From positions 1 to 7,069 of the forward strand of contig JAOUEB010000067.1 of NCBI GenBank assembly GCA_029858925.1: 7,069 nt of DNA. Reading direction: 5' to 3'. This stretch comes from Nitrospira sp. (GTDB lineage: Bacteria > Nitrospirota > Nitrospiria > Nitrospirales > Nitrospiraceae). Position 1 is the first letter of the stretch; the number at the start of each line of letters is the position of its first letter. The position numbers were made by a program, and so were the translations under genes. The notes under the pieces were generated by a model, which made no database searches, was not told where the DNA came from, and was given only the letters and a program-made list of their open reading frames with translations. This document shows positions 6,662 through 7,069 of this stretch, piece after piece.

Positions 6662-7069
6662 ATGCGTCTTTTCCTCCGACACATTTTCCTGACAGCCCTT
6701 CTAGGCGGGCTTGCGACGCAGGCCATGGCCGCGGAATTCGTCACGGTCGGACCTCGCGCAACCGGAATGGGCGGCGCCGGCGTGGCCGTGACGACGGATG
6801 CGCTCGCCACCTATTGGAATCCGGCCGGCCTGGCTATGACCCAGACGGTGGATATTCGGGCCCAAGTCGGCGGGCAGGCAATCGATCGCCGTGGGTTTGG
6901 CGAGGCCATTCGCGATCTGGAGGACTTCAACCCCAGCGGTGTGCCAGCGGTCGATACGGCACGAGCTCAAGACATTGCCACTCGCCTCAACCAGCCAGGC
7001 GCCAACCTGTCGGTCAATGGATCTGCAGGCCTCTATATCAAAGGGCATTTCGGCGAACATGCCTTCGGA
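6662..7069 (+). CDS. Secreted outer-membrane barrel protein, TraF-like/OmpP1-like (3' end outside window)
   Basis: The first 136 residues are present and the frame is open to the window end, so the gene is cut by the window and not broken. Residues 1-24 form a Sec signal peptide: MRLFLR, then a hydrophobic stretch, then ATQAMAA before E25, with cleavage predicted near A23 or A24. The mature start, with RATGMGGAGVAV (32-43) and TYWNPAGLA (49-57), is the hallmark shared by proteins annotated as conjugal transfer TraF-like, PorV/UPF0164-like and FadL/OmpP1-like outer-membrane barrels. In these, a glycine-rich strand and an Asn-Pro-Ala-Gly turn open the barrel. The TraF name does not imply conjugation, and no conjugation genes are visible. 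Transport substrate is unknown. The protein may depend on the general envelope machinery, but a functional link to the neighbouring lol genes is only suggested by position. Confidence 0.82.
   Translation, partial: MRLFLRHIFLTALLGGLATQAMAAEFVTVGPRATGMGGAGVAVTTDALATYWNPAGLAMTQTVDIRAQVGGQAIDRRGFGEAIRDLEDFNPSGVPAVDTARAQDIATRLNQPGANLSVNGSAGLYIKGHFGEHAFG

Noticed and set aside
1..7069. A new defence, toxin or mobile system
   Set aside because: All complete genes are recognised housekeeping genes with intact motifs; no transposase, integrase, nuclease or cluster of unknown genes is visible.

Overview
The window reads as a compact, GC-rich chromosomal stretch of a Gram-negative (diderm) bacterium. 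It holds five complete genes on the + strand plus the 5' part of a sixth. The order is lnt - prfB - lysS - lolC-type permease - lolD - outer-membrane barrel protein (cut by the window end). Protein style, gene order and the odd repeat-bearing gap between prfB and lysS fit a member of the Nitrospirota (Nitrospira-like). A deltaproteobacterial-type lineage with a similar lysS-lolC-lolD order cannot be excluded from the sequence alone. That taxonomic call is inference.

Layout. Positions 1-216 contain no convincing gene: a small hairpin at 17-40 and a weak promoter-like pair just before lnt. lnt (217-1839) is apolipoprotein N-acyltransferase. After 18 bases prfB (1858-3007) follows. It is a genuine two-frame gene: a 24-codon first frame ends in a UGA stop at 1930-1932, and a textbook +1 programmed frameshift site (GGGGG, 3 nt, CTT TGA C) leads into the main frame. 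The correct protein is therefore 382 aa, and starting it at 1868 is wrong. The 129-base gap 3008-3136 is filled by an imperfect long inverted repeat whose right half is a 9-bp tandem repeat; this is the least explained feature here. lysS (3137-4618) encodes class II lysyl-tRNA synthetase. Then, nearly without gaps, come the LolC/E-family permease (4621-5898) and the LolD ATPase (5902-6585). A 76-base gap with a perfect 7-bp hairpin precedes a secreted, barrel-type protein (6662 to the window end).

How the genes work together. Lnt finishes lipoprotein acylation at the inner membrane. The LolC-type/LolD ABC extractor then hands mature lipoproteins to the periplasmic carrier for the outer membrane, and the last gene likely encodes an outer-membrane protein. 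Release factor 2 and lysyl-tRNA synthetase, a pair also adjacent in E. coli, sit between the lipoprotein genes, so the block mixes translation with envelope biogenesis. Tight spacing from lysS to lolD suggests one transcript. I saw no mobile element, CRISPR array, RNA gene or defence-like system. The genes themselves are conserved housekeeping genes, and the unusual content is in the intergenic DNA and the frameshift.
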